Assembly: GCF_002803065.1 (NCBI RefSeq)
Contig: NZ_NNBL01000008.1
Location: 1 to 64,000, forward strand
DNA from: Streptomyces sp. CB01635
GTDB taxonomy: Bacteria > Actinomycetota > Actinomycetes > Streptomycetales > Streptomycetaceae
Direction: 5' to 3'
DNA length: 64,000 nucleotides
Shown here: positions 25,877-33,751 of the stretch, piece by piece
Position numbering within the stretch: position 1 is the stretch's first letter
Layout of the letters: each line of letters begins with the position of its first letter
The notes under the pieces: model-generated
What the model was told of the DNA's origin: nothing
What the model saw: only the letters and a program-made list of their open reading frames with translations
Databases searched by the model: none
Program-made: the position numbers and the translations under genes

Positions 25877-25959
25877 TTCTCCATGACAGCACGAGGTGGG
25901 CGCCGCTTCGAGGCGCCGCCCGCGTGTCCTCGATGCTGATGCGGATTCAGGAGGGCTGA

Positions 25960-26202
25960 ATGGCGGACGTCGCACAGGTGATGCACCGATGGGGGTTGCG
26001 CAGTGCGCAACTGCAACTTGCCGCAATGGGCTCAGTGGGCCTGTGCACCGTCTTCTGGATGCGCGCCGCGAGCTTCGACCAGGACGAACGCGGCAACGCC
26101 GAGCGACGCGCCCTCTTCGTCGGCCTGTGGGCACCCACACTCTGGCTCATGGCGCAGTCACTGCGCGACCTCGACCAGGCCGTACACGCCCCGCCTCGGT
26201 GA
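25960..26202 (+). CDS. Small membrane-associated hypothetical protein
   Basis: This 80-residue protein starts at ATG 25960 behind a strong aggagg site. A hydrophobic segment (LQLAAMGSVGLCTVFWM, about 18-34) and a second (ALFVGLWAPTLWLMAQSL, about 51-68) flank an acidic/basic loop, consistent with two membrane passes. It is eight bases before the DUF1990 gene and divergent from the 25876 gene, so it is probably part of the same small module. Confidence 0.65.
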   Translation: MADVAQVMHRWGLRSAQLQLAAMGSVGLCTVFWMRAASFDQDERGNAERRALFVGLWAPTLWLMAQSLRDLDQAVHAPPR

Positions 26203-26209
26203 GGCACAC

Positions 26210-26953
26210 ATGCTGCGCGAGCGACGGCTGCACCGGGCGAAGGCCGTGGCCGCGCTGCGTGAACTGGCCGACTGTCAGGTCAACTACGAGCCTCTGCCCG
26301 AGAGCCGTAGCCTCCCCACCCGGGAGGCGTGCTGGAGCCTCGACTCCCTGCGCCACCCGCTCGCCCGCGAACCCGCCGGCGACCCGCAACAGGGCGGTGC
26401 CTGGGAGATCGCCTGCCGCCTGGTCCGCGACTACCAGTTCGCGGATCCGGCCATCCTGCGCGCCATCTACAGCGCCGACGACACCCTGCTCGGCCGCGAC
26501 ATGCTCCTGGAAGGCCGGTTCGCCGGACTCCGCTTCGACATGGGCGTACGAGTGACCTCCGTGATCGATGAGACGCGCAGCTGCAGCGGGGAGGAATCGC
26601 GCGCGTGGGGCTGGTCATATCAGACCCTGGAAGGCCACCTGGAACAGGGTGAACTCACCTACGAAGTCGTCAAGCGACTGCGGACCGGCGCCGTGGAGTT
26701 CTGTATCAGTGGCTACTCGCGGCGAGCGCCCCTGGCCAACCCCCTGATCCACGCCGGATTCGCGGCCTTCGGACGCACCACCCAGCAGCGCTTCTACCGC
26801 GCGAGCGCCCGACGGCTGCAGCACCTGACGCTCGCGGAACTCATGGGCGCCGCCCCGCTGACACCCAGAACCCTCCCGGGCTACGACAGCGTCGTCATCG
26901 CCCCTAACGTGTGGGTGAACACATCATCGCGCCGATCCTGTCACGGTAAGTGA
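26210..26953 (+). CDS. DUF1990 family protein
   Basis: This 247-residue protein matches DUF1990. NYEPLPESRSLP lies near the N-terminus, GWSYQTLEGHLEQGE at about residue 140-154, then the helical ending NPLIHAGFAAFGRTTQQRF followed by a basic ARRLQHL segment. ATG 26210 is eight bases after the small membrane-protein gene. Family members are SRPBCC-like and uncharacterised. The C-terminal 20 residues after VIAPNVWVN look unusual and may be a run-on. Confidence 0.75.
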   Translation: MLRERRLHRAKAVAALRELADCQVNYEPLPESRSLPTREACWSLDSLRHPLAREPAGDPQQGGAWEIACRLVRDYQFADPAILRAIYSADDTLLGRDMLLEGRFAGLRFDMGVRVTSVIDETRSCSGEESRAWGWSYQTLEGHLEQGELTYEVVKRLRTGAVEFCISGYSRRAPLANPLIHAGFAAFGRTTQQRFYRASARRLQHLTLAELMGAAPLTPRTLPGYDSVVIAPNVWVNTSSRRSCHGK

Positions 26954-27403
26954 AGTTGGTTGTTCAGGGCATGCATCACGCTGCGCGGTGTACCGGTCAG
27001 GCGGCATCGAGCAGCGCGCCTTTGGCCGCAGTGCCAGCGCCCGAGGAACCTCCTTGGCGCACCGGTTCCGCACGGGCGGACGGGCGGACGGGCCCGGTCC
27101 TGGCCTCCGAGGTACGGCACGGTGCGCGGAAGCAGCGGACCAGCGCGTGTCTCTTGCTGCGGCGCGCCGAACTCATCGTTGATCTGACCGTGCATCATGC
27201 GCTGCAGCAGAACGTGCACGCCCTGCTCATGGGCGAGCCGAACCGTTCCCGCAACGCCCGCCCGCGCGCGTGCGATTCGTCAGTCGCCTGCTGCTACTTC
27301 ATCAAATCGTCGGGGACGGCTGCCGCGCCACCACGAACGCTATGTGCGGCACGTCATGCGCTCCGCGCTCCTACGAAGATCACGACCAGTTTCGTCGAGC
27401 TGC
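26954..27403. other. Intergenic region, no gene recognised
   Basis: About 450 bp between the DUF1990 gene and the end of a minus-strand gene contain only overlapping shadow frames. The plus-strand frame that runs through here continues antisense over the next gene and lacks a ribosome site. Confidence 0.4.
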
Positions 27404-27790
27404 CTAACCTTCGCTGCGTGTGCCGGGTGGGTTCTGGGGGTCCACCCCGCTCGACGCGGAGGCGTCCCTGGTTCCGCTGGGACGCTGTGAGCGGCCTCTG
27501 CGACCGGTGTCGTGCATACCCTTTTCGTCTGAGCCCTTGCTCTGCTGTTCGCCGCGGCGGCCGGTGCTCTTGGCGGTGTCGCCGGGGACGCTTTTCGATT
27601 CTTCCTTGGAGACTTTCCTGCCGGGCCCCTTCGCGGGGGCGTGTTCCTCCGGGTGGAAGGAGCGGTGGGCGCTCGGATTCTCTTGTTGACGAGTCTCGTC
27701 CACATCCGGCGACCAGCCGTGCTGAGTGCCCTTGTGCCGACTCGGCCCCTCTCCGTGTGAGGGCTCGGACGGCTTCGGCTGCTTGGGCAT
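27404..27790 (-). CDS. Hydrophilic disordered protein
   Basis: This 128-residue protein is extremely polar. It is rich in Lys, Glu, Gly, Ser and Pro, with segments such as GEGPSRHKGTQHG, HPEEHAPAKGPGRKV and DTAKSTGRRGEQ and almost no aliphatic residues, so it is predicted to be intrinsically disordered. The ATG at 27790 has a ggtagagg site. Similar small stress-type proteins are common in Streptomyces, but no function is established. It lies between decayed DNA and the envelope-stress island. Confidence 0.6.
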   Translation of the reverse strand: MPKQPKPSEPSHGEGPSRHKGTQHGWSPDVDETRQQENPSAHRSFHPEEHAPAKGPGRKVSKEESKSVPGDTAKSTGRRGEQQSKGSDEKGMHDTGRRGRSQRPSGTRDASASSGVDPQNPPGTRSEG

Positions 27791-28237
27791 GACCTCTACC
27801 TGCCTGTCCTGTCGGGGCTACCTACACACGCCTTGCCGGTGGTGTCCAATTCTCCCATCCACGGCCGGAGCGGTCATATCGGGCATGCAGACGTCGCTGA
27901 GAGGTGCCCAAGGGAGGGACCGTCTCGCTGACCGACGGTGGCGGCAGCCGCTCTGCCTGCCCCCGGGGGTATTCCCCGTGAGCAGACCGCTGCTGCCGGC
28001 CAAATGGGCTCCGATCGCCGCCGCATGCATCGGCTCCCATGACAACTGCAGCGCGGACGGCCCTGGACTCGGCACGTGGAGTGCGCCGTGAGGCCTTGAG
28101 CGGGCGGCTCACCCGAAGGCGTCACCACGAAGTGAAGCAGCAACGCGTGGCCTTCAGCCGGGCTCTGCCGGCCCGCTTTCTCTCCGGGCCTGGAAGGTTC
28201 ACAGTTGAGATAGCACCATGCCTCATTGGAGGACACC
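27791..28237. other. Intergenic region before the DUF6131 gene
   Basis: About 450 bp without a supported gene. The ggagga site at 28228-28233 serves the next gene. No clear promoter box could be assigned. Confidence 0.4.
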
Positions 28238-28393
28238 ATGATCATTCTCGGAGTGATTCTGCTGGTTGTCGGGTTCTTGACCGGCCTCTCGATCCTGTGG
28301 ACCATCGGGATCATCGTGCTCGTCATCGGCGCCATTCTGTGGATCCTGGGCGCCATGGGCCACGCCGTCGCAGGACGACGCCACTACTGGTAG
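28238..28393 (+). CDS. DUF6131 small membrane protein
   Basis: This 51-residue protein starts at ATG 28238 with a ggagga site. It is two hydrophobic segments (MIILGVILLVVGFLTG and LWTIGIIVLVIGAILWILG) and a short tail GHAVAGRRHYW, the DUF6131 pattern. It should sit in the cytoplasmic membrane with the basic aromatic tail inside. A strong terminator follows five bases after the stop. Function unknown; it faces the Asp23 island convergently. Confidence 0.82.
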   Translation: MIILGVILLVVGFLTGLSILWTIGIIVLVIGAILWILGAMGHAVAGRRHYW

Positions 28394-28397
28394 CCCG

Positions 28398-28432
28398 GGC
28401 CCGCGGATGGGAGGGCCACCCATCCGCGGGCC
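28398..28432 (+). terminator. Bidirectional terminator hairpin
   Basis: A perfect 13-bp stem (28398-28410 with 28420-28432) and nine-base loop lie between the DUF6131 gene and the end of the convergent AmaP-like gene. Confidence 0.8.
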
Positions 28433-28456
28433 TTCGCTGCACCCAATGACCGCGCT

Positions 28457-29062
28457 CTAATCGGCGCGGTGCGCCTTGTGCTTGCCAACGTCCAGTCGTG
28501 CCCGGGTGGCCAGGTGGGGCAACCCGGTGCAGTCGCGCGCATGCGCCACGGGGCCGTGGCACAGGGCCTGCAGGACGGGGGCGGGCGTGCCGTGATCCGT
28601 CAGTGTGAGGGCCACGTGGAGGCTGGGGCGCGCCGCCCGTCCGGTGACATGGGTGCTCGCCTGCTCGACGCCGGGCAGGGCACGCGCTTCGGCGGTGACC
28701 GCATCACTGAGGGCGCGGCCCCGCAGTTCGACGCTTTCTGGTGGAGGCGTGCCGCCCAGGTGCACTGAACCGGGGCGGTGGCGCAACTGTGCGAGCAGCC
28801 AGAGCAGGGCGAAAACGGCGGCCAGAACCAGGCCGGCGATGACGGCGGGCCACCACCACCAGCCCTGGTCGCTCCACCCGATGCGGTCGACGTTGCTGAG
28901 CAGGACGTCGTGGGGCGTGGTGAGGGGCCAGCCGGCAGGCGCGGCCAGGTGAAGCCGGCGGTAGAGGTCGAGGCCTGCGGTGAGGATCAGCAGACCGCCG
29001 CCCAGCAGCACCAGGCCGCTGAGGGCCATGAGGAGACGGTTGAGTGTGGATCGGCCGTTCAT
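28457..29062 (-). CDS. AmaP-like alkaline-shock membrane anchor
   Basis: This 201-residue protein has two membrane segments (about 9-31, LLMALSGLVLLGGGLLILTAG, split in the middle by a Gly pair; and about 72-95, VIAGLVLAAVFALLWLLA) with an outside loop between them. A cytoplasmic C-terminal domain (about 105-185) resembles the Asp23-like domain of AmaP. AmaP anchors Asp23 at the membrane in Firmicutes. ATG 29062 has gggag upstream. It is the last gene of the leftward Asp23 operon. Confidence 0.78.
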   Translation of the reverse strand: MNGRSTLNRLLMALSGLVLLGGGLLILTAGLDLYRRLHLAAPAGWPLTTPHDVLLSNVDRIGWSDQGWWWWPAVIAGLVLAAVFALLWLLAQLRHRPGSVHLGGTPPPESVELRGRALSDAVTAEARALPGVEQASTHVTGRAARPSLHVALTLTDHGTPAPVLQALCHGPVAHARDCTGLPHLATRARLDVGKHKAHRAD

Positions 29063-29082
29063 GGCGCGCTCCCGGGGCGTGG

Positions 29083-29760
29083 TCAACGGGTGTGGTGTCG
29101 TAGGCGGATCGCCAGCCGCGGGGGGTGCGCCACAGCGAGTTGACGGCACTGGTCCTGCAGGGCCTGGGTGAGGTCGTCGCGGACGGTGGCGGGGTCGCGG
29201 AAGCGGACGTCCGCGCGGGCCGTGACGCGGCGGCGTCCGACCCGGACCAGGGCACCGCTGATGCCGGGGACCCGCATCGCGGCGTCGCGCAACACCAAGG
29301 CGGCGCCCTTGCGGTCCAGCCAGGCCCCCATGTCGGGACAGCCATCGGGTGCCCGAAGCGGCAGCAGTCGGCGCAGGCCGGGGGCGAAGGCGAGGATGAG
29401 CAGCCACAGGCCGAGGATGACGGCGACGGCGGCCGCGATCAGCAGCCAAGGGTCGTCGACCGGGCGGGTGGCCAGCTCGTCGGCGAGGCGGATGCGCCAT
29501 GCCCCGGCCCGCTGTCCGGCGCGCACTGCGATCACGTCGTGCAGCAGCACCCCGAAGGCACCGAGCGTCACCAGTGCGACCAGGGCGGCCGGGATGCGGC
29601 GTGCGGACCATAGGCGGGGCGACCTCGCCACCCAGCCGTCATGCGGCAGCGGCCGCGTCGCGGGAGGGCGGATGTCGGGCTGGCCTGTCTCACCGGCCTC
29701 CTTGGCCGAGTCTGTCTGCTCATCGTGAGCAGGCGGGGCGGGCCCGGATGGGAGGGCCAT
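29083..29760 (-). CDS. DUF6286 membrane protein
   Basis: This 225-residue protein has an N-terminal polar 50 residues, two membrane segments (about 58-78 and 103-125) and a C-terminal domain (about 145-220) with RVPGISGALVRVGRRRVTARA. It resembles the anchor domain found in actinobacterial Asp23 clusters (DUF6286). It lies between the frameshifted Asp23 gene and the AmaP-like gene, 20 bases before the latter. It probably works as a second membrane anchor of the same complex. Confidence 0.78.
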   Translation of the reverse strand: MALPSGPAPPAHDEQTDSAKEAGETGQPDIRPPATRPLPHDGWVARSPRLWSARRIPAALVALVTLGAFGVLLHDVIAVRAGQRAGAWRIRLADELATRPVDDPWLLIAAAVAVILGLWLLILAFAPGLRRLLPLRAPDGCPDMGAWLDRKGAALVLRDAAMRVPGISGALVRVGRRRVTARADVRFRDPATVRDDLTQALQDQCRQLAVAHPPRLAIRLRHHTR

Positions 29761-29842
29761 GGTGGCCGTCCTTCGTCGTTGGTATGAGGATCGGCAGGGC
29801 TGATAGCCGGCCTGTACGGCAGCGCTGCCGCGGTGAGTGGGA

Positions 29843-30249
29843 TCAGCGGACGCGAGCCGACTGGCCCGCGACGACCAGTCGCCGCACGGTCAGCGTCACC
29901 TCGCTGATGTCCAGGCCGGTCAGCTGGGCCACCCGTTCGGCGACTTCACGCTGCAGTTGCCCGCAGGTGGGGGCGATGTCAGTGGGGTAGGAAGGTCCAC
30001 CGTCAGTGCCAGTTGTGCCGTCCCGTCGTACGTGGTCGTGCGAACGCCGGATGCGGTCAGCGCCGCATGCGCATGTGGCGGGTGGGTGAGCCGGTGCAGG
30101 GCTGTGCTCGCCACCCGTGCGGCGATGCGGGCCACGACCCAGTCGGGTATCTCTGTTGCGCCGCGCTCGGCAGGCGGCAGAGGATTCTCGGCGTCGTACC
30201 CGCGGTGGGGGCTCTCAGCTGAACCGGCGCTGCGGGTGGTAGTGCTCAC
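29843..30249 (-). pseudogene. Asp23/Gls24 gene with a frameshift
   Basis: From GTG 30249 the frame reads a normal Asp23 start (IPDWVVARIAARVASTALHRL, about 28-48, then TYDGTAQLALTVDLP). After about 29990 the frame shifts. The alternative frame restores the family ending YPTDIAPTCGQLQREVAERV, then LTGLDISEVTLTVRRLV, and a stop at 29843. One base is missing in a C-run. Without it the product would have about 135 residues. The gene's start overlaps the stop of the small membrane protein by GTGA. Either a recent mutation or a sequencing error. Confidence 0.75.
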
Positions 30250-30443
30250 TGTTGCCGCCGGGTGGACAGGTCCCGCTGCCGCCGGGTGAACAACACGTCG
30301 GCGTCGCCCTGCAGGACGAGACCGACGACCAAGCCCACCGCGCCCAGGACCGCTACCAAGAGGAAGGCCCAGAAGCCGCCGAAGTAGCCGGCGAATCCCA
30401 GTGCCATTCCGGCTGCCAGACCCACGGTCGCTGTATTCATCAC
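30246..30443 (-). CDS. DUF2273-like small membrane protein
   Basis: This 65-residue protein has two adjoining hydrophobic segments (TVGLAAGMALGFAGYFGGFW and AFLLVAVLGAVGLVVGLVL) and a basic C-terminus (RRQRDLSTRRQQ), as in the small membrane proteins of Asp23/AmaP operons (DUF2273 type). It is coupled to the following Asp23 gene by a four-base overlap. It probably belongs to the membrane platform of the complex. Confidence 0.7.
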   Translation of the reverse strand: MMNTATVGLAAGMALGFAGYFGGFWAFLLVAVLGAVGLVVGLVLQGDADVLFTRRQRDLSTRRQQ

Positions 30444-30501
30444 TCACTCACCTGTCCCACGCCGGCGTTCGATCGGAGGGAACTCCGCCCGCTGCCGGAA
30501 G

Positions 30502-30990
30502 TCATTGGACGCGGCCTTCGGCCGGTTCTGTGTCGTCTTCGTCGTCGGGCAGGTTCACGTCGTCGATGACGAGGTTCACCTCGATGACCTCCAGGCCGGT
30601 CATGCGTTCCACGGCGGAGATGACATTGACGCGGACCTCTGCTGCCACATCGACGATGGGGCAGCCGTACTCGACGACGACATCGATGTTGAGTGCGGCC
30701 TGGCGTTCGCCCACCTCGACCTTCACGCCGCGGCCGACACCGCCGGTGTCTCCGCCGGGGACGCGTTCGCGCACGGCTCCAAACGCACGGGCCATGCCCG
30801 CGCCGAGGTTGTGGATACCGGGTACCTCGCGGGCGGCCGTCCCCACGATCTTGGCCACGACGCCATCGGCGATGGTGGTCTTGCGCCGCGTTTCGGGGGA
30901 TGCGCCAGCACCGGTCGGCCCCTTCAGCATGGTCGCCGTCCCGGGAGAGCCGTCCTGTCCGGTGGAGGAACGGTCGGTGGTGTCCGTCAT
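30502..30990 (-). CDS. Asp23/Gls24 envelope stress protein
   Basis: This 162-residue cytoplasmic protein has the Asp23 domain at about 38-150. It reads TIADGVVAKIVGTAAREVPGI, then VKVEVGERQAALNIDVVVEYG, VDVAAEVRVNVISAVERMTG and VIEVNLVIDDVNLPDD, all family-typical. The N-terminal 35 residues are polar and the tail acidic. It heads the leftward operon, and its promoter region is shared with the divergent ECF sigma gene, so it is a likely target of that sigma factor. Confidence 0.88.
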   Translation of the reverse strand: MTDTTDRSSTGQDGSPGTATMLKGPTGAGASPETRRKTTIADGVVAKIVGTAAREVPGIHNLGAGMARAFGAVRERVPGGDTGGVGRGVKVEVGERQAALNIDVVVEYGCPIVDVAAEVRVNVISAVERMTGLEVIEVNLVIDDVNLPDDEDDTEPAEGRVQ

Positions 30991-31137
30991 GGCAGTCGCC
31001 TCGATCAGTCGCCGCCGGCACCGGCACGATGCCCGTCAAGGATGGGACACACCCGACAGGCAAATCGTCACACATGTCCACGAACCTGCATCACATCCCT
31101 CAGGCCGGGCACAACACCGCAGGGAGGAGGTGCGGTC

Positions 31138-31770
31138 ATGACGCACAGCGCTGGCCCTTCCCCGCGCCGAGCGGCCTGCCCCGGCCCACCCCCGGACCCC
31201 CCTGTCCCGGGCACGGCCGACGGGCTGCTCACCGCGCCGGACGACCTGCTGGCGACACGCGCCGGCGAAGGCGACGAGGAAGCCTTCGCCATCCTGGTGC
31301 GGCGCCACAGCCGTCCCCTGCTCGCCCTGGCCTCCCACACGCTGGGCAACGTTCAAGACGCCGAGGACGCCGTGCAGGACGCGTTCATCAGCGCCTGGAG
31401 GAGCCTTCCCGAATTCCGCCACGCCTCGGCGTTCAGCACCTGGATGTACCGCATCACCGTCAACCGCTGCCTGAACTCCCTGCGCCGCCGGCCGGCACCG
31501 GTACCGTTGAACTCGGTGGCCGAACCCGCCGCCCCCGGTACGCGCAGCTCGCCCGCACGGGCAGCCGAACAGGATGCCCTCACCGAAGCCCTGGTCAACG
31601 CGCTCGGCGCGCTGGAACCACAGCAGCGGGTCTGCTGGATCCTGCGGGAACTGCACGGCCTGCCCTACGAACAGATCGCCCACGTGACGGGCACCACCGA
31701 GCAGACGGTCCGCGGGAGACTCTACCGAGCACGCCGATCCCTGAAGGAGGCACTGGGCCCATGGCGCTAG
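31138..31770 (+). CDS. ECF-type sigma factor
   Basis: This 210-residue sigma factor has region 2 at about 45-110 (EEAFAILVRRHSRPLL, then AEDAVQDAFISAWRSLPEFR and FSTWMYRITVNRCLN). Region 4 is at about 145-205 (LGALEPQQRVCWILRELHG, then YEQIAHVTGTTEQTVRGRLYRARRSL, split by me). ATG 31138 has gggaggagg. The next gene overlaps its end and carries a Cys pair in an anti-sigma-like setting. It is divergent from the Asp23 operon across about 150 bp, so it probably controls the whole island in response to envelope stress. Confidence 0.9.
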   Translation: MTHSAGPSPRRAACPGPPPDPPVPGTADGLLTAPDDLLATRAGEGDEEAFAILVRRHSRPLLALASHTLGNVQDAEDAVQDAFISAWRSLPEFRHASAFSTWMYRITVNRCLNSLRRRPAPVPLNSVAEPAAPGTRSSPARAAEQDALTEALVNALGALEPQQRVCWILRELHGLPYEQIAHVTGTTEQTVRGRLYRARRSLKEALGPWR

Positions 31771-32444
31771 ACGACCATCCCCCCCAGCCTCCCGAGCCCG
31801 GACGCCAACCGCCCTCGCCAGACGGCTCACCTCTCGACGAGGTCCGCCGTCACACCGGAGACGAAGTGCTCACCTGCGGGCGCACCCTTAGTCACGCCTG
31901 GGAACAGGCCCGGGACACCGGTCCGCCCGCCGACCCCTACCTCGCCGACTGCCCCTACTGTCGCGACGCCGTCGAAGGACTGGCCGCACTGAACACAGCT
32001 ACGCAGGCCCTGCGGGAACAGAAGAAACCCAGCACCCAGAACCTCGTCGCCCGCGTCATGGCCAGCGTCCGGGACGAGGTACGACTGGGGCCGATGCTGC
32101 CCCTGAACGACCCCACGCGCACCTTGCAGATCGCCGAACACACCGCAGCCACCGTGCTACGGCGCGCAGCAGACGCGATACCCGGCGTCATCGCCGCCAG
32201 CTGCCGCCTCACCCGAGCCGACCAGGGCACCGGCGTAAGTGTGAGCATCACCCTGGCTGTTGGCCTGGAACGCCCTCTGCCCGAGACGGCCGACTTGGTG
32301 CGCCGCTCGGTAGTAGATGCGGCCGACCATGCCCTGGGCCTGGGAGTGACAGCAGTGGACGTCACGGTCATCGACGTGCACCATGCACCCGTATCGCCGA
32401 ACCGCGCAGACACCACCCGCAGTGGACCGGGCGGCACCCGATGA
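31761..32444 (+). CDS. Putative anti-sigma / Asp23-like fusion protein
   Basis: This 227-residue protein overlaps the sigma gene by ten bases. Its N-terminal 90 residues have a helix with His (TLSHAWEQ) and then CPYC (about residue 63-66) before a long helix, recalling zinc anti-sigma domains although the exact HxxxCxxC spacing is absent. The C-terminal part (about 110-215) has an Asp23-like pattern (TVLRRAADAIPGVIAASCRL, SITLAVGLERPLPE, GLGVTAVDVTVIDVH). I infer an anti-sigma factor whose sensor is an Asp23-like domain. No membrane segment is seen. Confidence 0.68.
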   Translation: MALDDHPPQPPEPGRQPPSPDGSPLDEVRRHTGDEVLTCGRTLSHAWEQARDTGPPADPYLADCPYCRDAVEGLAALNTATQALREQKKPSTQNLVARVMASVRDEVRLGPMLPLNDPTRTLQIAEHTAATVLRRAADAIPGVIAASCRLTRADQGTGVSVSITLAVGLERPLPETADLVRRSVVDAADHALGLGVTAVDVTVIDVHHAPVSPNRADTTRSGPGGTR

Positions 32445-32848
32445 CCGCATGTCACCCTGCCGACATTCGCCAGACCGCAGCTGAGGCCGCCCTCGCGGTC
32501 AGCGGGGTCCTCGCCCTGCAGCCCACCCTCGCCAGCCGTCTCGCCCGAGCCGCCTCACGCGCAACTGCAGGCGCGGCAGACAGCAGGTTCGCCTCGCCGC
32601 TGTCGGGCATCCGTGTCGTCCATGACCCAGACGGCTCCGGCTGGCAAGTGGAGGTGCGCTGCGTCCTGGCCGAGGGACACCGAGCCATAGACGTCGCCCG
32701 CGCCGTCCACGACCGGACCCGCGCGTCCCTCACCCCCCTGGTCACGATGCACGGCACGGCGGACACCGTCACTGTTACCGTCACGATCACCCGCATCACA
32801 CGGACAAAACCAAAGGTCGCCCGGCGGCCGCTGAAATCAAAGAAGTGA
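32441..32848 (+). CDS. Asp23-like protein
   Basis: This 135-residue protein is coupled to the previous gene by ATGA. It has AAEAALAVSGVLALQP, then GIRVVHDPDGSGWQVEVRCV and a helix (AIDVARAVHDRTRASL), then TVTVTVTITRI and a very basic tail (RRPLKSKK). This is the alternating strand-helix layout of Asp23/Gls24 proteins. It ends the sigma operon and probably joins the complex formed by the divergent operon's products. Confidence 0.72.
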   Translation: MTACHPADIRQTAAEAALAVSGVLALQPTLASRLARAASRATAGAADSRFASPLSGIRVVHDPDGSGWQVEVRCVLAEGHRAIDVARAVHDRTRASLTPLVTMHGTADTVTVTVTITRITRTKPKVARRPLKSKK

Positions 32849-32951
32849 GCGATGATCCGGTCAGGTTAGCCATGAAAGTGCGAACCAAGGCTTGACACCT
32901 CCATTCTGCCGAAGCTGAGCCCGAGGGCCGCCCCTGTTCTGAGTGAAGCCC

Positions 32952-32957
32952 TACAAT
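32952..32957 (+). promoter_or_regulatory. -10 box for a leaderless lsr2-type mRNA
   Basis: TACAAT lies six bases before the ATG of the Lsr2 gene. A start of transcription seven bases after the box would coincide with the A of the ATG, so the mRNA is probably leaderless; no Shine-Dalgarno is present. Confidence 0.5.
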
Positions 32958-32963
32958 CAGCGC

Positions 32964-33320
32964 ATGGCTCAGCGAGAAGTAATCACTTATACGGACGACC
33001 TCACAGGTGAAGAAGCCGAAGAGATCGGTACCCACACCATCCTCATCGACGGGGCCGGGGTCGAGATTGACCTCTCCACGGAGAACCACGATCGCCTGTT
33101 GGAAGTTCTGCACCCCTACTTCAGCGCCGAGGGGGCGCGTCGAGTACGTGGCAGCGTCACCACTGCCGGCACGAGGGGTAAGCGTCGAGCCGCAGGACCC
33201 TCCGCCCACTCGGACACGGCCCAGATTCGGGCTTGGGCCAAGGAGAACGGCCTTGAGGTGAATGACCGGGGTCGAGTTCCCGCTTCCGTTAAGGAAGCAT
33301 ACGAAAAGGCCAATGATTAA
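32964..33320 (+). CDS. lsr2: Lsr2-type nucleoid-associated protein
   Basis: This 118-residue xenogeneic silencer bridges AT-rich DNA. The N-terminal dimerisation domain (1-60: MAQREVITYTDDLTGEEA, then TILIDGAGVEIDL) and the C-terminal DNA-binding domain (about 78-115: IRAWAKENGLEVNDRGRVP, with the RGR hook) are both complete. ATG 32964 follows a -10-like box closely. Streptomyces usually has two Lsr2 paralogues; this one, beside truncated and mobile genes, may be the accessory copy. Confidence 0.9.
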   Translation: MAQREVITYTDDLTGEEAEEIGTHTILIDGAGVEIDLSTENHDRLLEVLHPYFSAEGARRVRGSVTTAGTRGKRRAAGPSAHSDTAQIRAWAKENGLEVNDRGRVPASVKEAYEKAND

Positions 33321-33338
33321 TCTCTGATATTGACGATC

Positions 33339-33670
33339 GAGCTCACCGGCCTCACGCAGTCCCACCTCGACATCTGGCTTACCCAGACCAAGCCCTCCCA
33401 ACGGCGCGCGAATGCAGCTATCTCGCCACGGTCGTCGCCGGCTACATCGTAGAGTTCGCGTTCGGCGACCTCGGTCTCATCCCCGATCAGGCAGACGCCA
33501 AGGTCCCCATGGCAGGCATCACGTGGAACTACACCACCTGGCTCAACATCACCTTCCTCACCCTGGCCGTCGCCCTCCTCTTCCGGTTCTTCCGCACCGG
33601 TGGGCGGGACATGCTCCGCATGATGGGCGGCGCACCCAGTACTCGCCACGGCCACGGCGACCATGGCTGA
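33339..33670 (+). pseudogene. Permease tail fused to a recombinase scrap
   Basis: From about 33413 to 33670 the frame encodes the C-terminal 85 residues of a membrane permease. ATVVAGYIVEFAFGDLG is followed by GITWNYTTWLNITFLTLAVAL and a segment FRFFRTGGRDMLRMMGG. The rest of the gene is missing. Just before it (33339-33400), LTGLTQSHLDIWLTQTKPS resembles part of a tyrosine-recombinase core-binding domain. This is a junction of two gene fragments. Confidence 0.55.
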
Positions 33671-33751
33671 GCGCAACATCCACCTGAGGGTGGGGCACCG
33701 TGTCCCCTCCGGCCGATTCCTGCGCTGCCCAGCCAATGCTCGACTGGTGCC

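Noticed and set aside
26950..27792. A 280-residue plus-strand open frame
   Set aside because: Half of it is antisense to the hydrophilic-protein gene, and there is no ribosome site or known motif.
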